From: Saccharopolyspora phatthalungensis
GTDB lineage: Bacteria > Actinomycetota > Actinomycetes > Mycobacteriales > Pseudonocardiaceae
Length of the DNA stretch: 64,000 bases
Direction: 5' to 3'
Assembly: GCF_014203395.1 (NCBI RefSeq)
Contig: NZ_JACHIW010000002.1
Span: 1,860,001 to 1,924,000 of the forward strand
Shown piece by piece: positions 9,374 through 18,629 of this stretch (within the stretch, counting starts at the first letter, position 1; each line of letters begins with the position of its first letter). A program made the position numbers and the translations under genes. Under the pieces are notes generated by a model. It searched no databases, was not told the origin of the DNA, and was given only the letters and a program-made list of their open reading frames with translations.

Positions 9374-10471
9374 TTGACACTCAACCGACTCGATCTCGTG
9401 AGCAAGCTGTACCAGCCCGCCATGCTGCAGAAGGTGACCGACGTCGCCCACGGCTCGACGTCGACCGGCCCGGTGGTCGTCGACCTGGATCCAACGACCT
9501 TCTGCGATCTGGCCTGTCCTGAGTGCATTAGCGGAAAACTGTTGAATCAAGGCCGGTTCACCCCGGAGCGGCTGGGTTCGCTGGCCGACGAGATCATCGC
9601 AATGGGTGTGCAGGCGGTGATCCTCATCGGAGGTGGTGAACCGCTCGCTCACCGAGGCACGCGCAGTGTCCTCAAGACACTCGGGGAGGCTGGAATCGCC
9701 GTTGGTGTGGTGACCAACGGCACTCTGATCAAGCAGAACCTCGACGAGCTGAGCACCTATGCATCCTGGGTGCGGGTCTCGGTGGATGCGGCCACTCGCG
9801 AGACCTTCGGGATCTTCCGCCCCGATCGCAAGGGCGGCAGCGTCTTCGACAAGGTAATCGAAAACATGCGTGCGCTGGCCGAGTCGAAGCGGGGCGCGCT
9901 GGGATATTCATTCCTGGTCATGGTTCGCGAGGACGAATCACCGAGCGCCGTCAGTAATCACCACGAGGTGCTGCAAGCAGCCGAGCTGGCAAAGGAAATC
10001 GGCTGCGACTACTTCGAGGTCAAGGCGATGTTCGACGATGACCACCACATCGTCGGCGTCCCCGACGAAGTCCTGGAGTCGGTCGAGAGCCAGATCGCGC
10101 AGGCCCGCAAGCTGGAGGACGACGGATTCTCGATCATCGACTCCTCCACCATGCTCTCGCTTCGAACGCGCAGCGGCCCCGTGCAGCCCAAGGATTACGA
10201 CCGCTGCCGCATCGCCGAACTGAGAACTCTGGTCACGCCCTCCGGCGTCTACATCTGCCCATACCACCGAGGAAATCCCAAAGCACAGCTCGGCGACGCA
10301 GTGACCGAGAGCCTGCCGGAAATATGGCAGAACGCCGACCGTGGCCTGATCGACCCCAGCGTGGACTGCAGGTTCCACTGTGCCAGGCACGATTCCAACC
10401 TGGAACTCGAAGCGATCAAGGTCGGCCGCGGCCGTCCGGCGCTCGACACCGACGAAGACCCCTTCATCTGA
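9374..10471 (+). CDS. Radical SAM enzyme with SPASM-like C-terminus
   Basis: 365 residues if started at TTG 9374, which has GGGA seven bases upstream; the open frame extends to 9113. The [4Fe-4S]-SAM motif is CDLACPEC (Cys44, Cys48, Cys51, spacing CxxxCxxC). IGGGEPL is the GGE SAM-binding motif. The C-terminal third contains spaced cysteines (CRIAEL, YICPYH, CRFHCARH) consistent with an auxiliary cluster as in SPASM/twitch proteins. Such enzymes perform radical epimerisation, dehydrogenation or crosslinking. It heads a plus-strand operon with the amidinotransferase and HAD genes. The substrate is unknown. Confidence 0.85.
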   Translation: MTLNRLDLVSKLYQPAMLQKVTDVAHGSTSTGPVVVDLDPTTFCDLACPECISGKLLNQGRFTPERLGSLADEIIAMGVQAVILIGGGEPLAHRGTRSVLKTLGEAGIAVGVVTNGTLIKQNLDELSTYASWVRVSVDAATRETFGIFRPDRKGGSVFDKVIENMRALAESKRGALGYSFLVMVREDESPSAVSNHHEVLQAAELAKEIGCDYFEVKAMFDDDHHIVGVPDEVLESVESQIAQARKLEDDGFSIIDSSTMLSLRTRSGPVQPKDYDRCRIAELRTLVTPSGVYICPYHRGNPKAQLGDAVTESLPEIWQNADRGLIDPSVDCRFHCARHDSNLELEAIKVGRGRPALDTDEDPFI

Positions 10472-10508
10472 GCAAACGGCGAACTGATCCGTTGCGGAAA
10501 GGACGGCT

Positions 10509-11641
10509 GTGAACTCAAGCCCCATCAAAGTGAATTCGTGGAACGGCTGGGATCCACTCAAGCAGGTCATCGTCGGCAGGGCGGATGGGACCATGGTGCA
10601 GGCCCCGGAACCCGCGGTACAGCGTGACTTTCCGGAGGACGGGTTCCCGTTGGGCACCTACGGACGCATCCCCGAGGAGATGACGGCGGCGGCCAACGAG
10701 CAACTCGACAACTTCGCGGCCTGCTGGAGCGCCGGGGCATCCGGGTAGAGCGGCCGGCTCCACTGGATTTCGGCCGGCAGGTCAGCACGCCGGACTGGGA
10801 GCAAGAGTCCATGTTCGGCTGCATGCCACCGCGTGACGTGCTCCTCACGGTGGGCAACGAGATCCTGGAAGCCACCATGTGCTATCGGAGCCGGTGGTTC
10901 GAGTACCTGTGCTACCGCCCGATCCTGCAATCGCTGTTCAACGCCGACCCGAACATGAGATGGGAAGCCGCCCCGAAACCCCGGCTGACCGATGCCTCCT
11001 ATCGGCACGGTTTCTGGGACACCTACAACGAACTCCCCCTGGGTGAGCAACTGGAACGGGTCCGCAACCACGACCTGGTGCTCACCGAGGAGGAGCCGCT
11101 TTTCGATGCCGCCGACATCGCGCGCTGCGGCAAGGACTTGTTCGTCCAGCTGTCACTGGTGACCAACCGCAGCGGCTATGAATGGCTCAAGCGGCACTTC
11201 CCCGATCACCGCGTGCACCCGATCACGTTCACCAATACCCACCCGCTGCACATCGACTCCACCTGGGTGCCGCTGCGTCCCGGGCTCGTGCTGCACTGCG
11301 GGGAGCGGCCCGCCGAACCCGAACTCATGGGCTACTTTCGGGCCAACGACTGGGAAATCGTGGAAGCCGTGCAGCCGGAGAGCTGGGAACACAAGCAGCG
11401 GCTGTCGTTCTGCAGTCCGTGGCTGGCGGTCAACATGCTCAGCCTCGACCCCAAGACCCTCTGCATCGAGGAGAAGGAAGCCCGGCTCGCCGACCAGCTC
11501 ACCCAGTACGGATTCGAGGTGGTCCCGGTGCCATTCCGCACCGTCGCACCTTTCGGTGGCGGCCTGCACTGCGCCACTGTGGACATCGAGCGCGAGGGCG
11601 TGCTGGAGGACTACTTCCCGGTGCGCTACGGGAGATTCTGA
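10509..11641 (+). pseudogene. Amidinotransferase (StrB1/AGAT family), frameshifted
   Basis: Starts at GTG 10509 with AAAGGA upstream. The first frame stops at 10748. The protein continues in the -1 frame from 10720 (LLERRGIRVERPAPLDFG onward) to the stop at 11641, so one base seems missing near 10720. Repaired length is about 377 residues, normal for L-arginine:amine amidinotransferases. Catalytic features are all in the second part: HID in THPLHIDSTWVPL, and the nucleophilic Cys in GGGLHCATVD. The reaction moves an amidino group from arginine to an amine, for example on an aminocyclitol in streptomycin synthesis. Either the gene is broken, or the deletion is an assembly error; the intact remainder favours a recent event or error. 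Confidence 0.8.
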
Positions 11642-11643
11642 TC

Positions 11644-12348
11644 GTGCCCGACGTGCAGGGGGTGCTGTTCGACTTCAACGGCACCCTCGCCCGGCTGGAA
11701 AGCTGGGGGGAGAGCCACCAGGACGTGTTCGACCGGTGGGGGCTGACCGCGGCCGGCAAGCGGTGGGGTGATGGCTGGCTCGTCGGTCCGGTCGATGGCG
11801 AAGACCACCGCGAGCATTCCCAGGACCGGGACGGCTACCACCGGTGGGAGCTGTCCCGCCTCGCGGCACGCGCTCGCCGCTGCGGAGTCCCCGCGGACCG
11901 GATCGACGGTGTGGTGCGGGAGCTGGATCGCGCCAACAAGACCCTCACCATGTCGCTCTATGACGACGTCGTGGAGGTGCTCAGCGAGCTGCGTCGCCGG
12001 AACGTGGCGGTTGCGGTGTGTTCCAATTGGTACTGGGATCTCGATGCCGTCATCGACCAGGTCGGGCTGACCGACCTGGTCGACGTGGCCGTCACCTCGG
12101 CCAGAGCCGGGGCCCGCAAGCCACATTCGCTGATCTTCCACCGGACGCTGCAGCTGTGCGGGCTTCAACCCGCGGAGGCGCTTTTCGTCGGCGATAGCTG
12201 GCAGGCCGACGTGATCGGCCCGCTGGCGGCGGGAATTCGCGCCGTCCACCTGTGGCGTCCCGAGCGGGCGGCCGAAGCCGCCCCGCCGCGGCGAGCCGAT
12301 GTACCGAGACTGTCATCGTTGTATGAAGTCATCGGCCAGATTTCCTAG
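11644..12348 (+). CDS. HAD-superfamily hydrolase
   Basis: 234 residues from GTG 11644, two bases after the amidinotransferase stop, so co-translated with it. Haloacid dehalogenase motifs are present: motif I LFDFNGTLA, motif II in VAVCSNW, Lys in GARKPH, and motif IV FVGDSWQADV. In motif I the second Asp of the usual DxD is Asn, so acid/base chemistry may differ from classic phosphatases; several HAD subfamilies carry such changes. A phosphatase acting on a sugar or cyclitol phosphate would suit the neighbouring GHMP kinase and amidinotransferase. The substrate is inferred only. Confidence 0.85.
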   Translation: MPDVQGVLFDFNGTLARLESWGESHQDVFDRWGLTAAGKRWGDGWLVGPVDGEDHREHSQDRDGYHRWELSRLAARARRCGVPADRIDGVVRELDRANKTLTMSLYDDVVEVLSELRRRNVAVAVCSNWYWDLDAVIDQVGLTDLVDVAVTSARAGARKPHSLIFHRTLQLCGLQPAEALFVGDSWQADVIGPLAAGIRAVHLWRPERAAEAAPPRRADVPRLSSLYEVIGQIS

Positions 12349-12355
12349 TGTCGGC

Positions 12356-12377
12356 GGCGATTTCGCGCGGAATCGCC
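12356..12377. terminator. Stem-loop between convergent genes
   Basis: GGCGATT at 12356-12362 pairs with AATCGCC at 12371-12377 around a GC-rich loop. It sits between the end of the HAD gene and the end of the oppositely directed dimethylformamidase-like gene. No T-run follows, as is common in actinobacteria. Confidence 0.45.
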
Positions 12378-12401
12378 CCTCACCCCCGCCGGGTGCCGCG
12401 G

Positions 12402-13850
12402 TCATTCGGACAGTTTGTTCAGTACGTTACGGGTCACCTGTTCGACGTTCGCGTCGAGCCGGTTGCCGACGATCACCGGCCAGTCGGTCGTGGCCGCGGT
12501 GAATACCGTGCCATTGGCCGTGTAGATGCCCATCGTGGCGGCGCGCGGGCTGGTGATCTCGGGTTCCCGTGCCGGGCAGTTCCAGTGGCTCATGTGCATG
12601 GTGTAGTAGTCGTCGTTGACCGGTTCGAGGAGGGCGAGGCCGAGGATGCGGAACGATTCCGGGGTGCCGTCGACGCCGGTGGCATGGGCGATGCCCGCAT
12701 CGTCGTACTCGAACGCGGCACCGTCGCACTCATAGCCGATCAGCGGTGTACCCGCTCCGAGGAAATCCTGTGGTCTCCCGTCGGTTCCGTCCCGTAGGCC
12801 CGTCCCGGCGAAAACCCAGTGATCGGCGTGCTGCACGGCGAAACCCGTGCGCGGGCGGTCGCCGGGCCAGTCACCGGGCCACATGCCGCCGTTGCGGAAA
12901 CTGACCCCGGTCAAGGAGTTCTCGGGGCGGCCCACCCCGTCCGACGGCGGCGTCCACCACTGGTCGGTGGCCGGTAGATTCGGAAAGGTAGTGCCGACGT
13001 GATGGTCCGTGTCCACGACGAATGCCGTGTTGTCGTCCACGAAGTGCGCCCGCCACCAGCACGTGTTGCCGCTGAGGAAGGCGACATTGCCGCCTTGGGC
13101 GATGAAGCGCTCGACATGTGCGCGCATCGCCTCGGTCCAGTATTCGTCATGCCCGACGCTCAGTAACAACCGGTAGCGCGACAGCATTTCCGGGTTTTCG
13201 TGCAGATTGAGATCGGTACAGAAATCGACCGAATACCCGTTGTCCGCGAGCCACTTGATGAAAGGAGCATCCCAGTAAGCCACATCGTTGATACCACCGG
13301 GCCGATGCATGCTCACCTTGTGCCCGCGCGGTTCCGTCGGCTTGTCCAGGACGTAGACCGGGTTGTCGTAAAGGCTGCTACCGCGAATCTGGGATTCGTT
13401 GTCCGAATGGTTGTAGGCATGCCTGGTCAGCGTGGACTTCTTGTAGAGAATGGGCCCGGTTTCCGCCCCTGGACGGGGCCGGACGACGAAGAATTCCCGG
13501 CCGAATCCACGCAGCGTGCCGGGCTCGTTCGGGAGCGTGCACGGAACGCGCTCGTCGGATTCTTCGACGAAGACAGCAAGGTAAAGACCGGGCCGCCAGT
13601 CGGCGGGCACCGCGCACTCGTAACCGGGCCAGTTCCAGTCCACCGCAGGTGAAGCGTGCTCGACAAGGCCGTCCGGGTGTGGTGGCGGTGCCGCAGCCAC
13701 GCCGGGGAACCAGTCGGAACTGCCGACGAATTCCAACACCGAGCCCAGGCGATAGAAATCCACCCGGAACCGGACAGCCGTGGTAGCGACGTGTATCGCG
13801 AGCCGGTCTCCCAGACACACGCTCTCCCGCCCCAGATACCCTTCGATCAC
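12402..13850 (-). CDS. N,N-dimethylformamidase beta-subunit-like protein
   Basis: 482 residues, GTG start at 13850. The central and C-terminal sequence (SVGHDEYWT, GGNVAFLSGNTCWWR, the Asp/His-rich HDEYW and HMSHW patches) matches the large-subunit C-terminal domain of N,N-dimethylformamidase, found alone in many actinobacterial secondary-metabolite clusters. The N-terminus (residues 1-110) is a beta-rich domain. The metal-dependent amidohydrolase role is known for the true enzyme and only inferred here. It is the only minus-strand gene in the middle of the cluster. Its ribosome binding site is provided by a unit of the 14-bp tandem repeat directly upstream. Confidence 0.8.
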   Translation of the reverse strand: MIEGYLGRESVCLGDRLAIHVATTAVRFRVDFYRLGSVLEFVGSSDWFPGVAAAPPPHPDGLVEHASPAVDWNWPGYECAVPADWRPGLYLAVFVEESDERVPCTLPNEPGTLRGFGREFFVVRPRPGAETGPILYKKSTLTRHAYNHSDNESQIRGSSLYDNPVYVLDKPTEPRGHKVSMHRPGGINDVAYWDAPFIKWLADNGYSVDFCTDLNLHENPEMLSRYRLLLSVGHDEYWTEAMRAHVERFIAQGGNVAFLSGNTCWWRAHFVDDNTAFVVDTDHHVGTTFPNLPATDQWWTPPSDGVGRPENSLTGVSFRNGGMWPGDWPGDRPRTGFAVQHADHWVFAGTGLRDGTDGRPQDFLGAGTPLIGYECDGAAFEYDDAGIAHATGVDGTPESFRILGLALLEPVNDDYYTMHMSHWNCPAREPEITSPRAATMGIYTANGTVFTAATTDWPVIVGNRLDANVEQVTRNVLNKLSE

Positions 13851-13852
13851 AA

Positions 13853-13950
13853 TGCCACTCCTAACCTGCCACTCCTAACCTGCCACTCCTAACCTGCCAC
13901 TCCTAACCTGCCACTCCCAAACTGCTACTCCCAAACTGCTACTCCCAAAC
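13853..13950. repeat. Seven tandem copies of a 14-bp repeat
   Basis: TGCCACTCCTAACC occurs four times (13853, 13867, 13881, 13895). It is followed by one TGCCACTCCCAAAC (13909) and two TGCTACTCCCAAAC (13923, 13937). Read on the minus strand each unit contains GGAG (four contain AGGAG), and the last copy lies correctly spaced before the GTG at 13850. The array therefore repeats the ribosome binding site of the dimethylformamidase-like gene. The unit length is not a multiple of three, so it is not coding. Confidence 0.9.
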
Positions 13951-14170
13951 AAATCTTTTCCTACGCCGGCCCGTCCGCAGGGAAAACCGACCCTAACCCG
14001 AGCGGTTATATTCGGTAATCCGCCATCCGAAGGACCGGCATTCCCGATCCACCGGAAATCAAGATCACGCTCTGTGAGGACGGGTGCGCCCATTGGTGGA
14101 AAAGCCGCCGGATACTTGCCGGTGGCAAGGAGAATCCCTAGCGTTGGTCCTGCCGGGAGAGAGGAGCACC

Positions 14171-15007
14171 ATGCAAAACCTGCGCGTGCGCGAGATGATG
14201 CTTGGGATCCAAGGAGTCGCGCTGCTGCGAAACGCCATCGACGGATCGCAGGAATTCGTCGACGCACGCTTGCGGGAAATACAGAGCCTCCTGGACGGTG
14301 AACCGAACGACCCCTCGAAGGCGGTGACCGAGTTGGGCGTATCCCCGGGCTACGCCTCGTGGGCTACGACGTACGACTCATTGCCCAGTTCGGTCATTCA
14401 GACCGAAGAGCCGGTTGTCCATGGCATCATCGACCGGCTCCCGGCGGGCAAGGCGCTGGACGCCGCCTGCGGTACCGGGCGCCACGCGGCAGCATTGGTC
14501 GCGCGCGGCCACGACACCACGGGCGTCGACCAGTCCGCCGAAATGCTCGCCCAGGCCAGCGCGAAGGCACCGGACGCCGAGTTCCGCACCGGGGACCTGA
14601 CCGCTTTGCCGCTGCCCGACCGTTCGGTGGACCTGACCGTGTGCTCGCTCGCGTTGACCCACCTCGCCGACGTCTCCGCAGCGGTCCGCGAATTCGCGCG
14701 CGTCACCCGGGAAGGCGGCCACGTGATCATCACGGACGTGCACCCCATCCTGGTCATCCTGCAGGGCGGGCAAGCCCTTTTCGCACACGGCGGCGAGCTC
14801 GCCTTCGTGCGGAACCATTTCCATCCGGTCAGCAAGTACCTCAATGCTTTCGCCGCGGCCGGGCTTGTCGTGGAATCGTGCGCGGAACCCCTTTTCAACG
14901 GTCTGCTGCCGCCCGAGGGACACGAGGAGCGGATCGCGGAAGCGGCGCAGGCCGCCTGGGCCGGCATCCCGTCCGTCCTGGTATGGCACCTTCGGGTCCG
15001 AGCGTGA
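14171..15007 (+). CDS. Class I SAM-dependent methyltransferase
   Basis: 278 residues from ATG 14171 with GAGGAG five bases upstream. A helical N-terminal cap (residues 1-70) precedes a Rossmann methyltransferase: motif I LDAACGTGRHAAAL near residue 98, the acidic end of strand two in GVDQS, motif II around GDLTALPLPDRSVDLTV, and motif III in TREGGHVIITDVHP. It resembles Methyltransf_11 enzymes acting on small molecules. It starts a tightly packed operon; its TGA overlaps the GTG of the next glycosyltransferase. The methyl acceptor (O, N or C) is not readable. Confidence 0.88.
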   Translation: MQNLRVREMMLGIQGVALLRNAIDGSQEFVDARLREIQSLLDGEPNDPSKAVTELGVSPGYASWATTYDSLPSSVIQTEEPVVHGIIDRLPAGKALDAACGTGRHAAALVARGHDTTGVDQSAEMLAQASAKAPDAEFRTGDLTALPLPDRSVDLTVCSLALTHLADVSAAVREFARVTREGGHVIITDVHPILVILQGGQALFAHGGELAFVRNHFHPVSKYLNAFAAAGLVVESCAEPLFNGLLPPEGHEERIAEAAQAAWAGIPSVLVWHLRVRA

Positions 15008-15828
15008 ACATCCCGGTCCAGGCACCTTTTCCGGCCTTACCCGGACAAGATTCGCCGCTGGTCAGCTGCCTGATGGTCACCAATGACCGCCTCGGTCTCG
15101 CCAAGCGCGCGATACGGTGCTACCAGCAGCAGCGGTACCAGAACCGTGAACTCGTGATTGTGTGCCAAGGCAACGAGGGCTACCGCGACGAACTACGCCG
15201 CCACATCGAAGCGTCGGCCGTACCGGACGCTCGGGTGATCGCGGCTAGCCCACGGTTACGGTTGGGGGCGCTGCGCAATGTCTCGCTCGACGCCGCGCGC
15301 GGAGAGCTCGTCTGTGTCTGGGACGACGACGATTGCAGCCACCCCGATCGGCTCTTGCGGCAGGTGCGGCATCTGCTGCGAGCCGGCGCGCAAGCCTCGT
15401 TCCTGTCCGCGCACCTTCAGTTTTTCGAACCGGAAGGGTCGCTGCACTGGATCGATTGGCGCAACAGCAGGAACAAACCTCGGTATCCGCTGCTGCCCAC
15501 CACCATGATCATGCGGCGCGACCCGCGCTTCCGCTATCCCGAGTCGGGCCGCTACGCCCACTTCGGCGAGGACTGGCAGTTGATGCTGGACCTGCACCGG
15601 GACGCCGAGGTCGTCACCCCGGACGACATGGGGCTGCTCTACCTCTACACCTACCACGGCGGCAACACGTTCTCCCGCGAACACCACCTGCGCATGACCG
15701 AGCACAGCCTGCCGAGCAGCCAGATCCGGGCCCGCGCGGATGAGATCCGGCAGGCACTCGACCACTACCCCATTCCTAGACCCGTTACCGTGCACGGAGC
15801 CGATGGCGAAGTGTTCACGGTGGACTGA
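15004..15828 (+). CDS. Glycosyltransferase family 2
   Basis: 274 residues from GTG 15004, overlapping the methyltransferase stop (GTGA). GT-A features: SCLMVTNDR at the start of the fold, and the metal-binding acidic motif VWDDDDCSHPDR near residue 105. FGEDWQLMLDL near residue 190 carries the ED catalytic-base motif of GT2 enzymes. No membrane segment is visible, so it should be cytosolic. It is the second GT of the cluster and belongs to the operon running to 20437. Confidence 0.87.
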   Translation: MNIPVQAPFPALPGQDSPLVSCLMVTNDRLGLAKRAIRCYQQQRYQNRELVIVCQGNEGYRDELRRHIEASAVPDARVIAASPRLRLGALRNVSLDAARGELVCVWDDDDCSHPDRLLRQVRHLLRAGAQASFLSAHLQFFEPEGSLHWIDWRNSRNKPRYPLLPTTMIMRRDPRFRYPESGRYAHFGEDWQLMLDLHRDAEVVTPDDMGLLYLYTYHGGNTFSREHHLRMTEHSLPSSQIRARADEIRQALDHYPIPRPVTVHGADGEVFTVD

Positions 15829-15851
15829 CTGAATCCGCGGAGTGATCGACG

Positions 15852-16625
15852 ATGTCATTGGTCGCCTTACGATACCGCGACCGACCAGACCTGTGGTCGA
15901 GGTTGCCGGAACTGTTCGCCGGCGTCTGGCCGGAGTACAACCTGCACGGCGACGTCATGGCCGGCGGGCGCTGGGAACGTCTGCACCGCGACTTCGACCG
16001 GTACCAGTTCGTGCTCTACGACGAGGAAGCCGACGACGTGGTGGCAGCGGCTCGCTCGATTCCGGTTACGTGGAACGGGAATGCCGCCGACCTCGGGTCC
16101 GGCCTGGACGAGGCGATCACCGGAAGCTTTGACACTTACGACAGGGGCGTCCAGCCCAACGTGCTCTGCGCGATCGGCATCGAGGTGCCGCCCCGGCACC
16201 AGGGTTCCGGATACGCCGGACGCATGCTCGATGAGGTGTGTCGCGGCGCGCGATCATGCGGGTTGTCCAGTGTGATCGTTCCGGTGCGCCCCACCCGCAA
16301 AGACCGGTATCCGCTCACCCCCATCGAGCAGTACGCCCGGTGGACGCGGGAGGACGGAACGCCCTTCGACCCCTGGGTCCGTCTGCACGTGCGACATGGC
16401 GGCGTGATCGCGAAAGCGATTCCGCTGTCTTCTCGGATCACCGGATCCGTGGCGGAGTGGGAGTCGTGGACCGGTATGGCGTTTCCCGGCGACGGGGATT
16501 ACATCTTCCCGGGTGGCCTCGCGCCGCTGCACATCGACCGAGGCCGTGACCTGGGATCCTACTGGGAACCCAACGTGTGGATCGTGCACCCGACGGACAT
16601 CACGGCCGAACCCGAAGGAGACTGA
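15852..16625 (+). CDS. GNAT-family N-acetyltransferase-like protein
   Basis: 257 residues from ATG 15852 with GGAG upstream. The acetyl-CoA binding signature is IGIEVPPRHQGSGYAGRML near residues 110-128, matching GNAT motif A (V..RG.G.G..L). The C-terminal 100 residues extend beyond a minimal GNAT domain and hold a Pro/Trp-rich segment. It would acylate an amine of the cluster product or a precursor. It sits 23 bases after the GT and 3 bases before the next gene. Confidence 0.75.
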   Translation: MSLVALRYRDRPDLWSRLPELFAGVWPEYNLHGDVMAGGRWERLHRDFDRYQFVLYDEEADDVVAAARSIPVTWNGNAADLGSGLDEAITGSFDTYDRGVQPNVLCAIGIEVPPRHQGSGYAGRMLDEVCRGARSCGLSSVIVPVRPTRKDRYPLTPIEQYARWTREDGTPFDPWVRLHVRHGGVIAKAIPLSSRITGSVAEWESWTGMAFPGDGDYIFPGGLAPLHIDRGRDLGSYWEPNVWIVHPTDITAEPEGD

Positions 16626-16628
16626 ACC

Positions 16629-18629
16629 GTGACCGGGGATCGTCTGGCCATCATCGGATGCGGAGCCGTTACCAGGCTGTGTCACCTTCTGGCTTTGGTC
16701 ACGCCCGGGCCGTTCCGGCTCACCACGCTCGTAGACCGGGCCGCCGAACACGCGCGCACGACCGCGGACCTGTATTCGCAACTGCTCGCCACCCACGGCG
16801 TCCAGGACCGACCCGCCGTCCGTACCGCGAGCGACGTCCAGGACGTCCTCGACGAATTCGACGCCGCAATCGTGGCGACCCCGCCAGACAGTCACGTTGA
16901 CATCGCCGCGGCGCTGGTCCGAGCGGGAAAGCACGTTCTCGTGGAAAAGCCCGTCGCCTGCTCCTCCGCCGAACTTGCGCGGCTGCACGTCGCGATGGAC
17001 AACAGCTCCGCCATCGCGGTTCCCGCTCACGTGCGCCGCTTGTACCCGGCGTCGAGCTGGGTCGCGGACGTGCTTGCCAGCGGGCGGCTGGGCCCGGTCC
17101 GCAACGTCCGCTGGGACGAGGGGTCCCCGTTTTCGTGGCCACTGAGCAGCACGTTCACCTTTGGTCCGGTATCCGCGGGCGGCGGACTGCTCAACGACCT
17201 GGGCCCGCACATTCTGGATTTGCTGGGATACTGGCTGGGCGGCCCCGCCGAGGTCATTTCCACCGCCCACAACGGGATTGGAAGCACCGGCACCGAGCTT
17301 GAGCTGCGCACTTCATACGCCGGGGTGGACGCGCTGATCAACCTGAGCCGACTGCGCGAACTTTCCAATACCGTGGTGATCGAAGGCGAGCGACGAACAC
17401 TGCGGGTCGATACCAACCGGGCCGCCCGATACGTGGAGTACGAACCCGACGGCAGCGTGCTGGACGAGGGTGACGTTCCGGCTGATCCGCCGTCGCTGCG
17501 CGACCGGGCCGGGCTTTTCCACGAGCAGCTGCTTGAATTCCGGCGAGCCATTACGGGTGCACCCTCGCGCCTGCCGCAGCTGGCCGATATCGGATCGACG
17601 ATTCGGTTGATCGAGGAATGTCATTCCTTGGCGGCGGATCCGCTACCTCGGCCGTGGCGCTCCGGGCGCACCGTCAACCGGATTCCGCGACCGGCTCGCG
17701 TGGCGGTCACCGGTGCGACCGGATTCATCGGTTCGAACGTGGTGGAAGAACTTCTCGATCAGGACGCCGAAACCGCCGTGACCGCCATCGGCCATAGCCG
17801 ACCGTCGTTCGCCCGGCTCGCGCACCTCGACCCTTCCAGGGTTGGCCATCGGCCCCTCGACATTCGTGACACCGCCGCACTGCGCGCAGCGTTCGACGGC
17901 AGTGAAGTCGTCGTCCACGCCGCGTATGGCAAGTCCGGAAACGAGGACGAGCGGTGGTCGACCACGGTGGACGGCATGGCAGCTGTCGTCGAAGCGGCGA
18001 AGGCGGCGGGAGTGCGGCGGCTGATCCACATCAGCAGCATGGCCGTCTACGACACCGGCGAGACAGCCGAGATTGACGAAGATTCTCCCAGACTTGCATA
18101 CCGCCCAGACGACCGCTCGTACGCGCAGCAGAAGCTCGCCGCCGAACGCATCGCTTTCGACGACGGAGGAGCATCGCTGGAAGTGAGCTGCTTGCAACCC
18201 GGCGTCGTCTACGGACCATGGGGTCCAAAATGGACTGTCGACGCACTGAACGCGCTTCGCGCCGACAATGAATCCCTGCCCAGCGGCTCCGGCGGCGGGA
18301 TCTGCAACGCCGTGTATGTGCTCGACGTCGCCGCGGCCGTCGCGTTTCTGGCCACCGCCGACGGGGTCGACGGCGAGTGCTTCCTGTTGAGCGGCCCGCA
18401 GCCGGTGAGCTGGGGCACCTTCTATGACCACTATCGCGCCATGCTGGGACTCCGCAACCACGGCATCGCCGATCACGTGAAATGGCCCGATCGGCTCCGG
18501 CGGTTCTACGCCGGACAAACGACCATCAGAACGAAACGGCTCAGCAAGGCCGGGTTCGGCTCCACCACCGACCTTCCAGCGGGCATGAGCCAGGTCGCCT
18601 CGTGGGCGACATGGGCGGGGCTCGTATGA
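16629..18629 (+). CDS. Gfo/Idh/MocA oxidoreductase fused to NAD-dependent epimerase/dehydratase
   Basis: 666 residues from GTG 16629 with AAGGAG upstream. Residues 1-345 are a Gfo/Idh/MocA dehydrogenase: IIGCGAVTRLCHL nucleotide-binding start and the conserved EKPVA motif. Residues about 355-660 are an extended SDR: VAVTGATGFIGSNVVEEL (GxxGxxG), then SSMAVYD, and the catalytic SYAQQK (YxxxK). One polypeptide therefore carries two NAD(P) domains that could act in sequence on one sugar nucleotide, for example oxidation and epimerisation or dehydration. The stop overlaps the next gene's start (ATGA). Confidence 0.88.
   Translation: MTGDRLAIIGCGAVTRLCHLLALVTPGPFRLTTLVDRAAEHARTTADLYSQLLATHGVQDRPAVRTASDVQDVLDEFDAAIVATPPDSHVDIAAALVRAGKHVLVEKPVACSSAELARLHVAMDNSSAIAVPAHVRRLYPASSWVADVLASGRLGPVRNVRWDEGSPFSWPLSSTFTFGPVSAGGGLLNDLGPHILDLLGYWLGGPAEVISTAHNGIGSTGTELELRTSYAGVDALINLSRLRELSNTVVIEGERRTLRVDTNRAARYVEYEPDGSVLDEGDVPADPPSLRDRAGLFHEQLLEFRRAITGAPSRLPQLADIGSTIRLIEECHSLAADPLPRPWRSGRTVNRIPRPARVAVTGATGFIGSNVVEELLDQDAETAVTAIGHSRPSFARLAHLDPSRVGHRPLDIRDTAALRAAFDGSEVVVHAAYGKSGNEDERWSTTVDGMAAVVEAAKAAGVRRLIHISSMAVYDTGETAEIDEDSPRLAYRPDDRSYAQQKLAAERIAFDDGGASLEVSCLQPGVVYGPWGPKWTVDALNALRADNESLPSGSGGGICNAVYVLDVAAAVAFLATADGVDGECFLLSGPQPVSWGTFYDHYRAMLGLRNHGIADHVKWPDRLRRFYAGQTTIRTKRLSKAGFGSTTDLPAGMSQVASWATWAGLV

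Noticed and set aside
12870-13150. Small minus frames inside the dimethylformamidase-like gene
   Set aside because: Out-of-frame shadows with no start signals.
13875-14267. 130-residue minus frame over the 14-bp repeats
   Set aside because: It overlaps the repeat array and the methyltransferase start and has no coding character.
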